Positions 10,669 to 24,955 of a stretch of DNA of 64,000 nucleotides are shown one piece after another. Under the pieces are notes generated by a model. That model had not been told where the DNA came from. It saw nothing but the letters and a program-made list of their open reading frames with translations, and did no database searches. The stretch is from Polytrichum commune. Lineage: Eukaryota > Streptophyta > Polytrichopsida > Polytrichales > Polytrichaceae. How positions within the stretch are numbered: the stretch's first letter is position 1; each line of letters begins with the position of its first letter. Position numbers and translations under genes: made by a program. The stretch spans positions 44,903,554 through 44,967,553 of the forward strand of contig OX485803.1 in the NCBI GenBank assembly GCA_950295325.1, in the 5' to 3' direction.

Positions 10669-12371
10669 ACACCGAATACCAAAAACAATGTAGGTGTGCT
10701 CATCTCAGTGAAAAGGGCTTCAACCAAGTACTCGCTTACATTGAAGTAAGATGTGTACAAAGTCTTTGGTCTGTTTGAAACAATCATAAAACTACATCTA
10801 GAAAAGAAGCAATATAGGTAATGAAAATTGTAGCCCACTCAAAAGTCCAATCGCTATATCCTCCCAAAGATCTTACGGATGCTGTCCTGCCCCATCCATG
10901 TACACGGAGATCTTCGAATTCAACGCGACTCGCGTGTGCGAAGGAATTGATGTTGTCACCCTAATTCTGTGTTCTCAATCAACATGATTTGATGTACCAA
11001 GCTCACTAAGATAAGTATTCGAGCCATGCCATGGGACGCGTTATTTGTAATTGGTTTTCTTGTGGGAATTGGGAAGCATTGCCTTTACGTGATTCCATGT
11101 GTAACCACGAATTGATGGAAGCACTACAACGATCGTGGGTCCTTTGCCACTACATACGAGGCAGATTTAGGTATTTAGCGTGATAAACTTGGACAATTTT
11201 GTGACAGATTTAATCTTGTAGTGGCAACGACGATCCACGATCCTTGTAGTAAACCATGTAGTTTGAGTGGGAAGTCAGGAGAACTCTTCCAGTAAGTAGT
11301 TCAAGGTATATTGCCTTATATACGGTAGGCACTTCCAACTCCAACACATACAGTTTTGGTCATTACGTTGGTCAGAAATCGTCTCGATCGATTATGTAAG
11401 AAACTGCGAGGAATCGTATTTGAGCATCTTGTCGTTTTGACACGCAAAAATTATGGAACACAAATTTGAATACGCATATTTTAGTTTATTGAAGTGATGT
11501 TTACACGACCCCTCCCAATTCATGTTCACGGTGAAACCCATAACAACATTTGTTGGTTTGGAGCACATCGTCCAATCTCATCCTGACGCATGCCAGTGTG
11601 GTGTTAATCCTTACCTACAAGCCTTGCAATACAGTAAACGAACCTAAATCAATCACTCATCTTAAACAGACACTTTTGTATAAGATGATATGTGGTACCG
11701 TGTGGATCTAAGAACGGACACCACCATAACACGTGCTCTAAACAGATCAAACCGCATGCTCCATCGTCACTTTTCCTTGGGATTCATACGAATTCCAAAA
11801 ACCACGAGGAAACCGGGTACGGCCGCGACAGGAATATGCTGTTTGTTTGTTCGTCTCAATTACTAATTGCGCGTGTGTTAATTCCAGGTAGGCGCAAAGT
11901 TAAAGGCGAACCATTGAAGGCTGGTTGAGGCTTAATCATCTCACACTAGTTGCACATTTAAGAGCGGGCTCATTGGAAAAAGGGTTGGGTTGGCTGGGGC
12001 CGGATGTTAATAAGCCTACTTATGGTTCACCTTACGTAAGTAGAAGACGTGCTATGATGTCTTGTACTCCCTGAGGCGTAGTAGCTGGTAGTAGTAGCTA
12101 GTATCCTGCGTTCAGTGGGTAAATTATTTTATGTCGCTTAATTACCAGGCCTCCAGCAGGAACTTGACTTCATAGCAAGCAACTTCGTCACCAAGTGAAC
12201 AAATAATTGGGCGACCGACCGACCCCCCCTCACTGACAGCCTCCGAGCGAGGCCGGCCTTGCCTTGCCTTACTTTACTTGCCTTACTACTTCTTCCCTTG
12301 CCTTGCCTCCAGAGACAGGCTGCGATCTGAATGCACCCAAAGCCAATTGCTCAGTCTTCATCAGCCGAGTG
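10669..12371. other. Spacer with a truncated family A copy
   Basis: Around 11,306-11,650 the order AAGGTATATTGCC, GGCACTTCCAACTCC, ACATACAGTTTTGGTC and CCAATCTCATCCTGAC matches family A, but the right terminus is not found. No gene is recognised. A run of CCTTGCCTTG repeats lies at about 12,257-12,308. Confidence 0.4.
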
Positions 12372-12374
12372 TAA

Positions 12375-12901
12375 GGGCCACTTCACACACGAGACTGAGA
12401 GCCCGTGACCATTACACTTCAAGCACTCTCATTGGTGGGAAAAGGTGGAGCTGGTCCAAGTTCGCTGCTTCACACTGCGCTTGAGGGACCAACGGAGTAT
12501 GTGAATGCAAGATGAATGGCAAGCCTACATGGATTCCTACATGGCATCGAATGGATCATGTTTCATGGTCACTTGGATTATTTTCAAAAACCACGTCTTG
12601 GAGGTAGGTGGGAGACCTGACCATGACAAGACCATGACAAGACCTGGGAGACCATGGCACTCTGAACGCTCACAACCATTGGTTTATTCTATTTTGTCAT
12701 GTGTGAGGATCCGCGTGAATAGAAATTTATTGAAACAGCATTAGGTTGAGGGCCCGGTCACATATGACTTCACACTACACCTGGGGGTCTGTGACCACAC
12801 TACATGAGTTTGGAGGTGTGTTGGGATGGCCTTTGGACACTTTTCGTTTGGGCCCCCACAATTTCACGGTCACGGCTCTTGGCTCGTGTGTCAAGTGGCC
12901 C
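12375..12901. mobile_element. PIF/Harbinger-like MITE with TAA target duplication
   Basis: The left end GGGCCACTTCACACACGAG and the reverse complement of the right end GGGCCACTTGACACACGAG match over 19 bp with one change. Similarity continues into GAGAGCCCGTGACC / AAGAGCCGTGACC. The element is bracketed by TAA on both sides (12372-12374 and 12902-12904). Three-base TAA/TTA target duplications are typical of PIF/Harbinger elements. It is about 527 bp with no coding capacity. An element at 42166-42548 has a related terminus. Confidence 0.8.
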
Positions 12902-13089
12902 TAAGTAAGCCCCAGCCCTATGTGGTGGTGGGCCTATCTACTTAATTGTGTTTGTAATTAATCACTCTCCTTCATTCATTAAGTGATTGATCGATTATGA
13001 ACCGCTACATGGTTTGAGTGCGAACCAGGTAATTAAGTGGGCCTTTAACAGACACTTAAGCTATAGTGGGTCATAATTGGTTCCTCTGC

Positions 13090-14450
13090 TCCAATTAGCC
13101 CCCCCACCCCCCCCCCCCCTTTTCTCCTAGGATACGAGACACACAATTAGTCCAAGATATATAGATAGTCCAAACCGAGGCCGTCATCACTTTCCTCATG
13201 ATTTTTGAGGCTCACATGAATATCTTATTCATTGTCGGACTGAAAGGTTGGATGATAGTATTGGTGTTTCCCTTGATTATGTGGATTATTGAATCTTGAC
13301 AGGTTATTGCATTTTGAGCATGTAGTCCGATTTCTTTAAACATGTGTCTTCTTGGTATCCGTTCTTGGAGCGACACCGGACTGCACACCACTCAAGTACA
13401 CTAGGTTCCCACTTAAGATAAGCAACCCAATCAAGCACACCTACCTTAGCAAATCCATGTTTTTTTTTTTTTTTTTTTTTTTTTTTTTGTCCGTAGATGT
13501 TTTCCTCGTAGTTTCTAGAGCTCATATGAACATAATTTATGTTTGCTCTTGAGTTTAGAATGGTTAACAAGACTTTGAGCACGTAGTTCGATCGCTGTTA
13601 AACACATAATGTGATTTTCGTGTTTGTTCTTAGATCCACATCTAAGCACATGCCACTCAATTTTAGGTGTTTGTTTATTAAGACAAGGAACCTTAGTGGA
13701 TCCAAATTGAGGTTGTAACCATTTTCCTCATTAATTTTGGACCTTGTTCAAAGTGAAGATTCTCCTTCTTCTTAAACGATCATATAGATCTCCCCGCTAT
13801 GTTGACTATCAAACATGTACTAATTAACACATTGTGAGCATGTACATAACATTCTTTAGCCTAGGTCCTTGTTCAATTTTTATAATTTTTCTATAATGGG
13901 ATGAAAGATGACACATACTCAAATCCAATCAAGGGAATATCCACATCCCAAGCCAAAGACCTTGGCATCAATTGGCGTTGTTCCCGGGCCCACTAAACAA
14001 AAATGAGCTACTGAAGAATGTTATGTACTCCAATCTCTCTTTAAACACTTGACTTTTCTATGTACATTCCTAGATCCACATCAAACCACACACCACTCAA
14101 ACATACTAAAGGCGGACATGCCTAATTCCATCGTAGCACTAATCTAGACGCCTATGTTTGAGTGATATATGGTTAGGTGCGGATCTAAGAATGAACACCA
14201 AAAACACATGGGTTTACAAAACGATTGAACTACGTGCTCAAAATACGCTAACCCTTTTAGACTTTATAGTCAACATGATTGGAAGACATGGTGCTATATG
14301 ACCTCTTAATGAGCACGAGAATCTTCACTTTGATAATTAAAAACTAAGATATTCATACGTACTCCAAAAATAACGAGTGGATTATTTTTGGATTTACTGA
14401 TCATCTCGTGTTTTATATATATATGTGTGTCACCCGTATCCTACGAGAAG
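13090..14450. repeat. Cluster of family B repeats in both orientations
   Basis: A forward copy starts at about 13,090 (CAATTAGCCC then TTCTCCTAGGATACG). It continues through TTTCCTCATGATTTTTGAGG, ATGAATATCTTATTC and the phrase TGAGCATGTAGTCCGATT. A second forward stretch covers about 13,620-13,900. A reverse copy ends with CGTATCCTACGAGAAG at 14,450. Poly-C (about 13,098) and poly-T (13,460-13,488) runs lie inside. Other copies: 15,060-15,200, 24,960-25,272, 28,872-29,110, 59,840-60,120. No protein coding is seen. Confidence 0.55.
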
Positions 14451-15293
14451 TGAAAAATATCCATCTAAGGCACATCTACCTGACATATAGAGGTGTATGA
14501 TTACTGTAACATAAATAATCGAGATTAGCAGGCCTGCTCATCACCTTAATTTACTTATATATTTCCTTTCTGTGGATTTTTCGACTGCACTTGAAGCGAG
14601 ATCCTCAGATCCGAGGACAATCAGCAGCAGTACGCATCTTTACTTGCGCAAATCTGGAAGCCTTGCGACTTGGTTCATCTCGGTTGGCTGAGCGGCTCGA
14701 TTTGATTTCCACCGTTACTCGATGGAATAACATAAGTTATAGAATTCTTCGAAAACACAGGTTAAGTTAAGTTAGGGTTGCTTAGTTTGAAAGAGAGCCT
14801 CAGGATTACCTGATTTTGTGCATTACAAAATTGCCTGCGTCGTAAGCTGTGCGTTCTGGCCACATCAATGCATGCTCGCAAAGGACAGAGGGTGAGGTGG
14901 AACTGATCCCCAAATTCGAGTTCAATTAGAGCCAATCCGGCATTGATTGATTACCAGTGCATATTGTGATTTGGTTCACTTGGATTTGATTACCAGCTTC
15001 ATCATTTGATGGAGTCCTTTGCTTACTTGTGCCGGTTGCAGACGGTTAAAGGGAAAAGTGGGCCTCGTTTGGTTCCGTTTCTTAAATGGACACCTAATTA
15101 ACTTACATTTGAGTTGGGTATGGTTAAGTGTTGATCTAAGAACGGACATGACAGAGACGTGTGTTTAAATGACATTGGGACTTTGTGTTCAACATTTGTT
15201 TCACTGTCATTTCTAGGTTCGAATTTCAATGTCATCTAAATGATCATTTCAGTGATCTTGCTTGGGTCAGGGGTTGATTCGGACGTTGGTTAA

Positions 15294-15671
15294 CTACACT
15301 ACGTATGATATTTAGTGTCATATGGTATTTAATGTCACGATGGTAACTTTTTGGATGACACGTTTTATGAATGAGTGAACAAATATTGTCATGGATGATG
15401 GATGAGTTTATCCATAAGCCAAAACCCTACCTTCTCTTGTCATCACCTCATGATGAAACATGGTCATGGATGATTGAAATTTGGATGGGAAATCGTTTGG
15501 TAAGTGCCAGTAATTGCAACACTGTAAATCTACAATCCCCCCAAATTTTTACAAGGAATGACAAATAATGTTGGGTTAACATGTAGTGTTGGTGACACTA
15601 TACCACGGTGCACGATTGGTATTGAGCAAGGCAATTAGAATTGGTGACACTAAATATCTTATTTAGTGTAG
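15294..15671. mobile_element. Family C MITE (CTACACTA termini)
   Basis: The left end CTACACTACGTATGATATTT and the reverse complement of the right end CTACACTAAATAAGATATTT are inverted repeats of about 25 bp. The interior shares TTGAGCAAGG and ATTGGTGACACT-type segments with copies at 45558-45966 and 48964-49274. The terminal TA on each side could be a 2-bp target duplication, but palindromic ends make this uncertain. Confidence 0.75.
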
Positions 15672-15859
15672 CATGCGTGTGGGAAATGACATCAACAACA
15701 GAACACTGGTGTTCCAGTGTTACAAAAAGTTAATGTTCCTATGCCATGCTCCCATAGCATCTCCAAAAATTTCATAATACAGAGTCCGTAGAAAACTGGC
15801 AGATATGCAATCTTGGACACTGCAGCTATGGAGTATTATGTGATGACCTCATATTTCCC

Positions 15860-17470
15860 ATATGTTACCACCAATCGGAGCAAGGTTTCAGATAATTGTA
15901 CAGTATATTGTACCGTTGTTAGTCTTAGTAGCAAGTCTTGTCAAAGAAGGATCAAAACCATCCCTTAAAATGTCAATCATCACAAACATAGAGGAGAGGC
16001 ACGTCGAGAGGGGGGCGATGGCGGAGCTGATGCTCTTGGCACTCAAAATGCCCCAACAACAATGCGAGTGCAAAGGAGACCAGCTCCAGATCGCAAGAAG
16101 ACAAACTCAGACCCATGGAAGACAAGAAGACAAACTTAGACTCTGCAAGAAGCAAGAGAAGGAGGAGCACCAACAACAACATGGCCAGACCCATGCGACC
16201 TTCTATGGCGAGACTGATGCCTTTCGCACACAAGACGCCTCACCAACAACAAACACAAGGAGACCAAATCCAGTTCGCAAAAGTGGGGAGAATAGATCTA
16301 GACCCGAGAGAAGCAAGAGGAGAAAGAACACCGACACCAACACCAACATACACTTTTAACAATGGGGCCTTGCCCTTATTCATATCATGGGTGCTCATAA
16401 ACACCATGACCTTGTGTGCTTACACACACCACAAGGCTCACCCATCAATGCCAACCCCCACAATCTGCCTACCAAGCTACTCTTGTAACCACTCCCCAAT
16501 ACCAACTCCCACAATCTATCCACTAAGCTACCATTATTCAACGCCAAGTTGCCACTCTTCAATGCCATTTCCCACAATCCACCCACTAAGCTACCATCAA
16601 GGATCACCTCCGTGATTGAAACCACTCCCTCCATGCACAATAGCACCTCCATCTCCACCCACAACCCACCATGCCACACACACAACGGTAAGCAAAATCT
16701 CTTGCACCCACCAAAATGCAAAATCCTCCAACAAATAATATCAAAAATTTCAAAAATAAACTATCTATAAACTTACCTCCAAAAGGTTGCTACCACTGCT
16801 TCCCGCCTCACTATGCGGCAAAAGAGCCCAACACCACTTTCACCCAACAAAACCAAACAATACCTACAACACACTAAACCCCACAAAAGACAACCCACAA
16901 ACCAAAAGGAAATTGCCGCCAACAACTAAAATTTTCACAACAAAGTGCAAAAATCCACACCATGCAAGCAACCACACTCTGCCTAGCCATGCGCTGAAAC
17001 TTACATCCCATAGACAACGATTCACCCAATTTGGCAATACCAGAAATTATGTTGAAATCCACACCATGCCAACAATCAAACCTCATTCAGCCAGGGGCCA
17101 AAACCTACATCCCACAAACAACTAACCACCCAACCTGGCAATCACCAAAAACTACGTTGAATCCCACACTGTGCCAACAACTAAATCCCACCCAACCAAA
17201 CACCAAAACCTACATCCTACAGACAATGAACCACCTAACCAGACAACTACCAGATAATAAACAACCATGCGGCAAACCCACAACTCGCCCATACCCCAAA
17301 GTTAGACAATCAGGACCCATACACTCAAGCGGCGAACCCACAACCCACCCATATCCCATGTCTACACAAATCAAAACCCGCACAACTTGGCATCGAATCC
17401 CACAACTCACTAACATTGGAACTCACAACCCACTAGCAAAAAACAAAAATGTACCTACCCAAACTTAGCC
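15860..17470. repeat. Blocks of C/A-rich minisatellite
   Basis: Several different tandem periods follow each other. A ~180-bp unit occurs at 16,016 and 16,195 (both with GGAGACCA and CAGxTCGCAA). A 50-60-bp unit occurs at 16,446, 16,497 and 16,560 (CCCACAATC...CTA(A/C)AAGCTAC type). A ~104-bp unit starts at 16,957, 17,061 and 17,166 (ACACCATGC / ACACTGTGC). A ~59-bp unit occurs at 17,269 and 17,328 (GCGGC(A/G)AACCCACAAC). Long open frames here reflect repeat composition, not genes. Confidence 0.6.
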
Positions 17471-20400
17471 CTCCCACAACGTCGCCAAGGTTCTCCGAAC
17501 CACCATCAAATACCTCACCAACACTTAAAATTTCTCACTCAATGCCTCACCATTCCTCTCAACGCATCTCCTCCTTTCACAATAGCCAATATGGTGTAGA
17601 TCTCACATTGAATCGCAAACAAGTTAGAAGCACGGCCGTAACACAATGATCCAAATCATAGCAAGGAATTGGAATTGAACATGGAGCAAAGCTTGGGGGA
17701 GCAGCCAAGCTATGAACCATGAGCGGGGGAAGAAAAAAGAGTTGCACCGAATGAATAGAAGACACCAACAACGAGGGAACGAGGGGGCACACCGAGCCAT
17801 GGAATGCCAACACGAAATATAACTAGCCAGTTGAATTGAAGGGGAAGGCAACCCCCCCATTTCATAATTATGACCTTAATATGCAACTAGAGGATGTAAC
17901 CCTGAGTATGGGGGGAGTTCCCTCCAACTCTGAAAATCGCAAGATGAATATGCAACAATCCCAAATCAAGCCCCCATGTTGACTTCACGATTAGACACCA
18001 TCAACCTAGCCGAAATGACCCCACCAACAATCTCACATAAAAGCCTAAAGACAAAAAATACAATTGACACTCAAAGCACCAAGAGAAGGAAGAACGAAGC
18101 GGGTAGACACATGTCTAACTCCGACACAAACAAACCACAAAACACACAAAATAAAGAGACAATTCTGAGCATTGACATAGTATCACAAATGTAGCTAGGG
18201 TTTCCAATTCATGAAGTCATTACATTACAAAGGGGCAAATAGATAGTGCAGAAGCATCGTACCAACAAAAAATTTGCAAGGATCGGGATTCCTTCAAGGA
18301 AAAATCATTGATTTTAGGACACTCTAAAGAGCATTTCCACATGTAACATAAACTGCTACCTATATGAGATACCGAATGTGGTTCTCGGAAATCACTTCTA
18401 CTTCATCTAAAGGCCGAGACAAGTGAATGTAAATTTCACAACCGGCCTCTTCGAAGGCTTCTACATCACCATTTGCTTCAACTACCGATTCAAGAGCATT
18501 AGTCAGCATGAGGCAAAAAGAGCTTGCTCAAAAAGACTTTGACAAATAGACATTTTCTTTGGCACAATATACTTGAATTCACTTGACATTAGATTAAATG
18601 CCGTCTTAAAAAATTGGACAGGATTTATCAAAGTTCACCTCTAAAATTCACAACGTGACGGACTTGCACTCTTTAAAGGTAGCCAAGCATTTGCCATGGA
18701 GATGGAAGATTGCGAGATGGTAATACAAAAAATAGAGAAGGGGTATGAATTATTTATAAGGGCTCGCAACCTCCGACTACACATCAAGGGAGAAATATTT
18801 TGTCATAAACACGTATTTAACATTTTCAAAGCACTTGTATGTGAGAGTTACTATATTGAATGACAACATGAATTTATGGGCCTCAATAAACTAGAGTTGG
18901 ACAAAAAATTTGTATTTTTCATCCTCATTATGGAAAAAACAAGAGACATCGTGCTCAAAGACAAATTCACCTACAACCATGAGAAGCTCCAAGTTAAGAT
19001 CACCCGAGACCTTGGCATCAATAACCCGTCAGAGCTCTGAATTAACACAACATTTGTCTCCAACAACCTTCCACAAAAAATACAAACATCCATCATAAGA
19101 GCCATCAAGCAAATCTTTAGAGTGGACAACATAGTCGGCGTAAGTTTTGGCAACAATAATCATCCAAACACCAGTAAACAAACAGGATGGTGTCACATAC
19201 AATGTTTCAACTCTGTGGTATACAAGAAGTGAATTCACAAATTTATGTACATACTTGGACAAAACATATATTTTATATCACACCAAGATAGCATAGATGA
19301 CAGGGACCCCAACAAATTAGCAATTTGCCTAATACACACCCATGAGAGAAGCAATAGCAAATAAAATCCAAGCCATAAACAATGTCACCAATTCCAACCT
19401 ACTCATCATCCGGAAACATCTCACCAAAATTATGAAGAAACTTGAAAACAAGTTAGAGGAGAAATTCGGCACTTACATGGTAGCTGGAACCATTTTCTCC
19501 GTAACCCTTTGGGTGTACGTCATTCCTTGCAGAATCCTACCATCATTTGGAAGAACTATTGGTCATTATTATCATTTGCTCTACCTATTAAAATATGGTG
19601 CCAACAAGATGAGTGCCTCTTTTAAATATGTTGGAAACCCTTCTAGGTCAAATGGCACATCCTACGTAAAATTTGTCAAGGCCAAATTTACTTCACTACG
19701 ATTGGAGTCATGTGAGTGAGCAAGAATAACGATGGGATGTCTTACTTGAACTTGACATGTTGGGAACAAGCTTCAAGACAACTTAAACAAACTACAAAAC
19801 CTTGAATAAATAAAAGAGGAGGCACTTGCAAGACCCAAAATTCATCCTCACATCAAGTAATAAGTTTTAAAGTTCATAAGCTAGTTGTGGGTTTCAAAGT
19901 TGAAAAACTAACTGTGAATTTTAAAATTAGATCCGAAAAAGTTGTGGATTGAATCTAGAATAATTGCAATGCAAATCCAGAAGACATGTGAGTTTCGAAG
20001 CTATCAAGTTTTGAAGTTGTGAGCTTCAAAGAAAGACTTTCAAAGATCTAAACAAGATCACTTCACTTGGACACAATGCTCACTCTCATATCAACTTCTT
20101 TAGTTTAGATATCTAGATTTATGTCCACGGAGGCGATGGCGACTAACAAATTTTTGTCACCATCATCCACATCATGATTCAGGTTTGGGGGGGCTATCAA
20201 GACTTTCACACATAGAACACTCCACGGTACCTAGATATAGTCACACAAAGACTACCAAGGCTAACCTGATATTATTGGTACATATTGCACAACTTTTGAA
20301 TAAAGAATAACAATACTTGTGGAATGCAACAAGCCAAAAACGCATTCTCGGATGTCACCAACCACTCTTGCCCAAGATTTCATCATGGTGAACAATGATG

Positions 20401-23400
20401 CCTTCATATTTTCCACGACAAAGGCGACATCACTACCATCACAAGCCAAACATACAGAACACCTGAGAATACCATGAAGTGGACCATTGACATAAGCACT
20501 TTCACTAACATTTTGAAAATAAAAACTTAAACATTTCAAACCTATCAATGTCCATATGTTGTGGTATGGCTTCTACACAATGGAAGCTAGGGCAGTAGAA
20601 CATGGGGTTGAGAAATAAGAGTATAATCATGCAAATGTAAATGTTTTGGCACAAAAACATTGGCATCTCACCTCAAGAGGCTAAGGAGTTGTTCACCATT
20701 CAACATGCCTTACCCCTTTACAACAAATGGCATATCCCATGGAGCAAAAAGATAGAAGTGTCGCAACCCTTGCTAGCTCCCTTTAACTTATCTTGATTGT
20801 TTCTCAATTCTAGCAGGTGTCACGAGCGTTAACCCTGCACATCCCACACATGCGCATGATTAACTCCCCATACCTTGGACCTCCAAGCTCATAGCTTGGT
20901 GACCAACCCTCTTACACATGCATTCAAATCTCTCCCCTTAGTAGGTAGCCAATGGTTAGATGTGGACTTTCATTCATGAAAGTCCAACATTGAGTTGATC
21001 CTTGCGTTGCCGAAGCAACACTACAACAACCCGAAGCATATTTGGCAACTATGCCCTCACGTTGGGCAACCGCCCGTGGAGGCCATGCTCATCTGCCTTG
21101 GGTGAGGTCGGTTGGCAATGCCACCCCACCCATATAAGCCTCTAGGACTTTGGACGGGGCCCCAACTCCACCGTCAACTGACCTTTTGTCCCTCTCCTAG
21201 GAGTTGGGGCCAGGTAGACGTTTTTCCTTAGCCGTTGGGCCTAGAGTCCCCCAACAGCTTCAGACATCCATAACTTTGTCATTTGTTCTCCAATTTGATC
21301 AAGCAACCACTCCATCGTCATCTACTCTTCACATAGATGCCGATTGATTCTTCACTTGTCCCATTCAGGCAAGTATTGCAACAATTATGGTTGTTCTAAC
21401 CTTAATAGTCTCGGGTGCCACTCCCAAGTCATTGATGTCCCTTGGAATGTTGGGCGATGTCCCTAGACAACGCCCCACTCAAATTGCCATATCTCCTAGC
21501 TCACACCTTTGATTGGGAAAATCTTGAGCATTCTAGAATCCATATGCCATAAGCTACTAAATGATCATGGCTATACCCTCGTGACTCCTAGTCTCCATGG
21601 GTGGGAAGTGTTCTCAATGCCCGGGGCCCTCACCCACACTAGGATCGCTTGGGCCCTCTCACCTATGGCGCTACAAGTCCCGGGCGTCACTCCGGGTCCC
21701 CCTTGTGTTCATGATGTTGCGGGCACTCCTCATGGAGAGGTGCATGACACATCTTAAACAAAAGAAAAGTCAAATACAAGTCACCACACCACCAAACCCC
21801 TTTGAGACGCCCCCCCCTGCCGCCCCCCGGAACACACCCAACAACCCATCGTAGACCAACAACTAACAATGCAACTTTATGCTTCAAAACAAACCCCAAA
21901 GCCGCAAGGGTAGCAAATGAACCCCACTAATGTCTAAATGAAGGTAGGGGGATGGCAATATGAAATTTTCTCAAAGGGACTTTATAGGGTTTCGAAACCG
22001 GGCCTTCAAACAAATCTCAAGCATAGGCACCCGCCAACCAACCCACACAACCCCAAGGTGAGAACACCACAACCTACTATCGTAATTAAGTAGAACAATC
22101 CTCACCTCCCACACTACCACAATTACAACAATTACTTATGGAATGGTGACCTAGGATAGAGCCTACCCTCGAAAGGGGAAGTAGCTTGTGGGCGAAGAGG
22201 CTCTTCGTTCATGCTTGCTCTATATGGAGTTGGCGTTAATATCTATGTATTTGTTACCTGCAAACTGAACATATGGTTCGATGACAGTGGGAGCCTCTGC
22301 CTCCAATGGAAACAACACACCCACAACACGAGACATTAATTCATCAAGAGCATGTCTCAAATCCCCTTTTGCATGCATCCATGCCATTGAGGTGATGTGA
22401 ATGAAGGGTGTGGTTTCGTGGGCAGACCACATCCAAGCCATCCATTCACGGCGCCCCATCCTACGGTCTACGAAACTTCTTGGGCAGCTTGAAAAAGAAT
22501 TCCGACGAATGAAATTTCAACGGATGAAAAATATGTGTTTGCAAGATGAAGGGGTTGATTCTTCATCCGGATGTATGAGAGCATTTGTGTGGGAATTTGA
22601 AGGTTCCCAAAGTTCCCAATGGAGTTCCTTGGAGTGACGCGGGCAATGCATGAATCATCTAGATAGTCATCAAAAACATCCTAAACAACATCTTCACTTT
22701 TGTGTGATCTAGGACATTGCCAACATCTTCATATGTCTTCAGCATGATGTCCCTTAGAATTTCTCTATCCCTGTCATCATTTGCAAACCACATTGGAAGA
22801 TAGCTTGTATGCCATGTGCTTGGGGTCCTTATTCTCAAATTGCCAAGGATGTGTGTACCATTTTTTATCCCTACAAATTGTAGAAAGGGGGAAAGGGGCC
22901 ATGTTCAAAATTATGAGCATGGATTGTACCTCTTTCATGCCCTCTTTTAATGCAAAGACAACATCCTCATCGGCGCCCATTGCACAGTAGTCACCCAAAT
23001 TTGCTCTAGTCTCACCAACCCCTACTAAATGTAGTTTCTCCTAGATATTGGTTTGTTTGTTGTGAGCCCTGTCAAATTCTAGCCCATTATCTCCATACTC
23101 TATTGCAGACAAGTCATTTTATGCGTTGGCAATGCCAACAAGCTCATTGAAATCGTACAATCTTCCCATGCCGATCATCCTTCCAAGAATGGAGGAAAAA
23201 ATCTCACATGCATCAAAGCCAGTCAAGTGCAAGGGAACTTCCAAATGTGGATACTTATTTCTAAAGTGCATCAATCACTATATTCGTTAATTTGAGACTT
23301 TCTCTTGTCTCAAATTAATATATGGACCACAACAACATGGTCTAATGTTTGGGTTGTCCTACCTAAACCATCTTGATATGAGTTCTTAATTGGGTTCTTG

Positions 23401-24955
23401 ATATGAACACCCGCTTCAAAGTATTTGCATCTTACAACATTCTCCAAAATCTGTGTGATTTTATCCATGTTCATATATTTGTAATTGTCTCAAAATGCCA
23501 AAAAAATCCCAAATTAACGAATAAAGTGATATCACAAGAAACTTAATGAGGCAACAAGGGATCTTGGCATCAATGAAGCATTGGTTGCTCGCAAAATTAT
23601 GCCTCCATAGCAGTTAGATTTTTAACATTGCCTCCTACTGAATGGTCACCATGCATGCTTCAACCAAAGAGCTCAAATTCGAAAAAAGAAAGATACCCTT
23701 GATGTCCATAACAACATAGGCTCTCAAATCCGGTGCTGGTGACAAGAAGATTTGTATATAGTTAGCACATATCTCTAGATACATCTCAATACCTAGATTT
23801 CTCTCATCATGAACCTCTAAGGAAGCTTGAGGGTTGGACTCTTCATACAACGTACGAACTCACATGAGTGTGAAAAGGGGTATTATTTGAGGCATCTGCG
23901 TGCATAAATTACATAAGGGAGAGTCATTGTTTTTTTTCTTTTTCTAGTGTGTACATTTAGAAAGGCTATTAAGATTTTGAAGTTATTATAAATGTACAAA
24001 AGGGGGGCCTAAGGTTTAGAGATTTTTTTTTGACAATGGATGTGTTGATTTCATCCAATTCGTGTTTTTGTCCATTGTTCTCATATGATACTAGTCCTCA
24101 ATGACTACCTTGTTCATTCTTGTTAGGGAGCTTTGCAATTGGGTTCTAGATTTTACAAACTAGAGGCCCTTGGAGCGCTCATGGGCTTCCTTGAGTTTTG
24201 CTCTTTGGATTGTGGCTAACTTATTGTGCTTTTGTCATTGTTTAATTCATGTAATCAATGAGTTACATGCTATGGATGAAAAGTGTTTAATAACTTTCTC
24301 ATTGGAACGTGAAAGTGGGTTTTGTAAGGAATAAAGGCCTATTTAAGTCTTGATTATTATTTTGTATATGTAGTGGAGTAGTATAAAATACATGAGTCTA
24401 TTATCTAGCATGCCTATAGTAAGTATACATTTGTTATTCAATGTAAACTTCTTGACATAGGGGGCTTAATATCATAGTGACCCATGCATGTCATTTAGGT
24501 ATCCAACGAAGAGTCCACCCCTTGGGGGAAGAAGAAGATGATTGGGTTGTTACAAATGAAGTGTAGACACCTCATAAAGCTTCTAGGTGTGTGATTGCGA
24601 TGCAAGATCCAACCTCCTCTTACGCAATAAAGAAAATCATATCTATCAAAAGTCAAAATTTTCATTATGCGTATATATACATGTGCGTTTTTGTACTCAA
24701 TGAAGGCATTTAAATCACAATTAGGTCGAATGCATTTTTACATTGCCTATCTTTACATGTGTGCATTTGTAGTCAATGAAGGCGTTTGTATCGCAGTTAT
24801 GCACACTTGAAAGTATTTTTGGTTCAAGCTACCAATGTCCTACTCAACTCTCACATGATAGCCAATATGCACCTTGTTTTATGTGGTTATTGCTCTTCAT
24901 CCGTATCTAGGGGCCTCTCCTTGTTAAGAAGTCTTTGCATGATAATAATATTATC
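17471..24955. other. Gene desert, A/C-rich on + strand until ~23.9 kb
   Basis: No gene, LTR pair or transposase motif was recognised. Short minus-strand frames at 19029-19262, 20261-20548, 22777-22998 and 23635-23850 read like eroded protein and may be remnants of one large minus-strand element. A perfect 10-bp-arm hairpin (GGACTTTCAT, 2-nt loop) lies at 20964-20985. After about 23.9 kb the base composition becomes mixed or T/G-rich. Confidence 0.4.

Noticed and set aside
14680-14720. tRNA-like sequence GGTTGGCTGAGCGGCTCGA
   Set aside because: It has no cloverleaf, anticodon arm or proper box B at the right distance.
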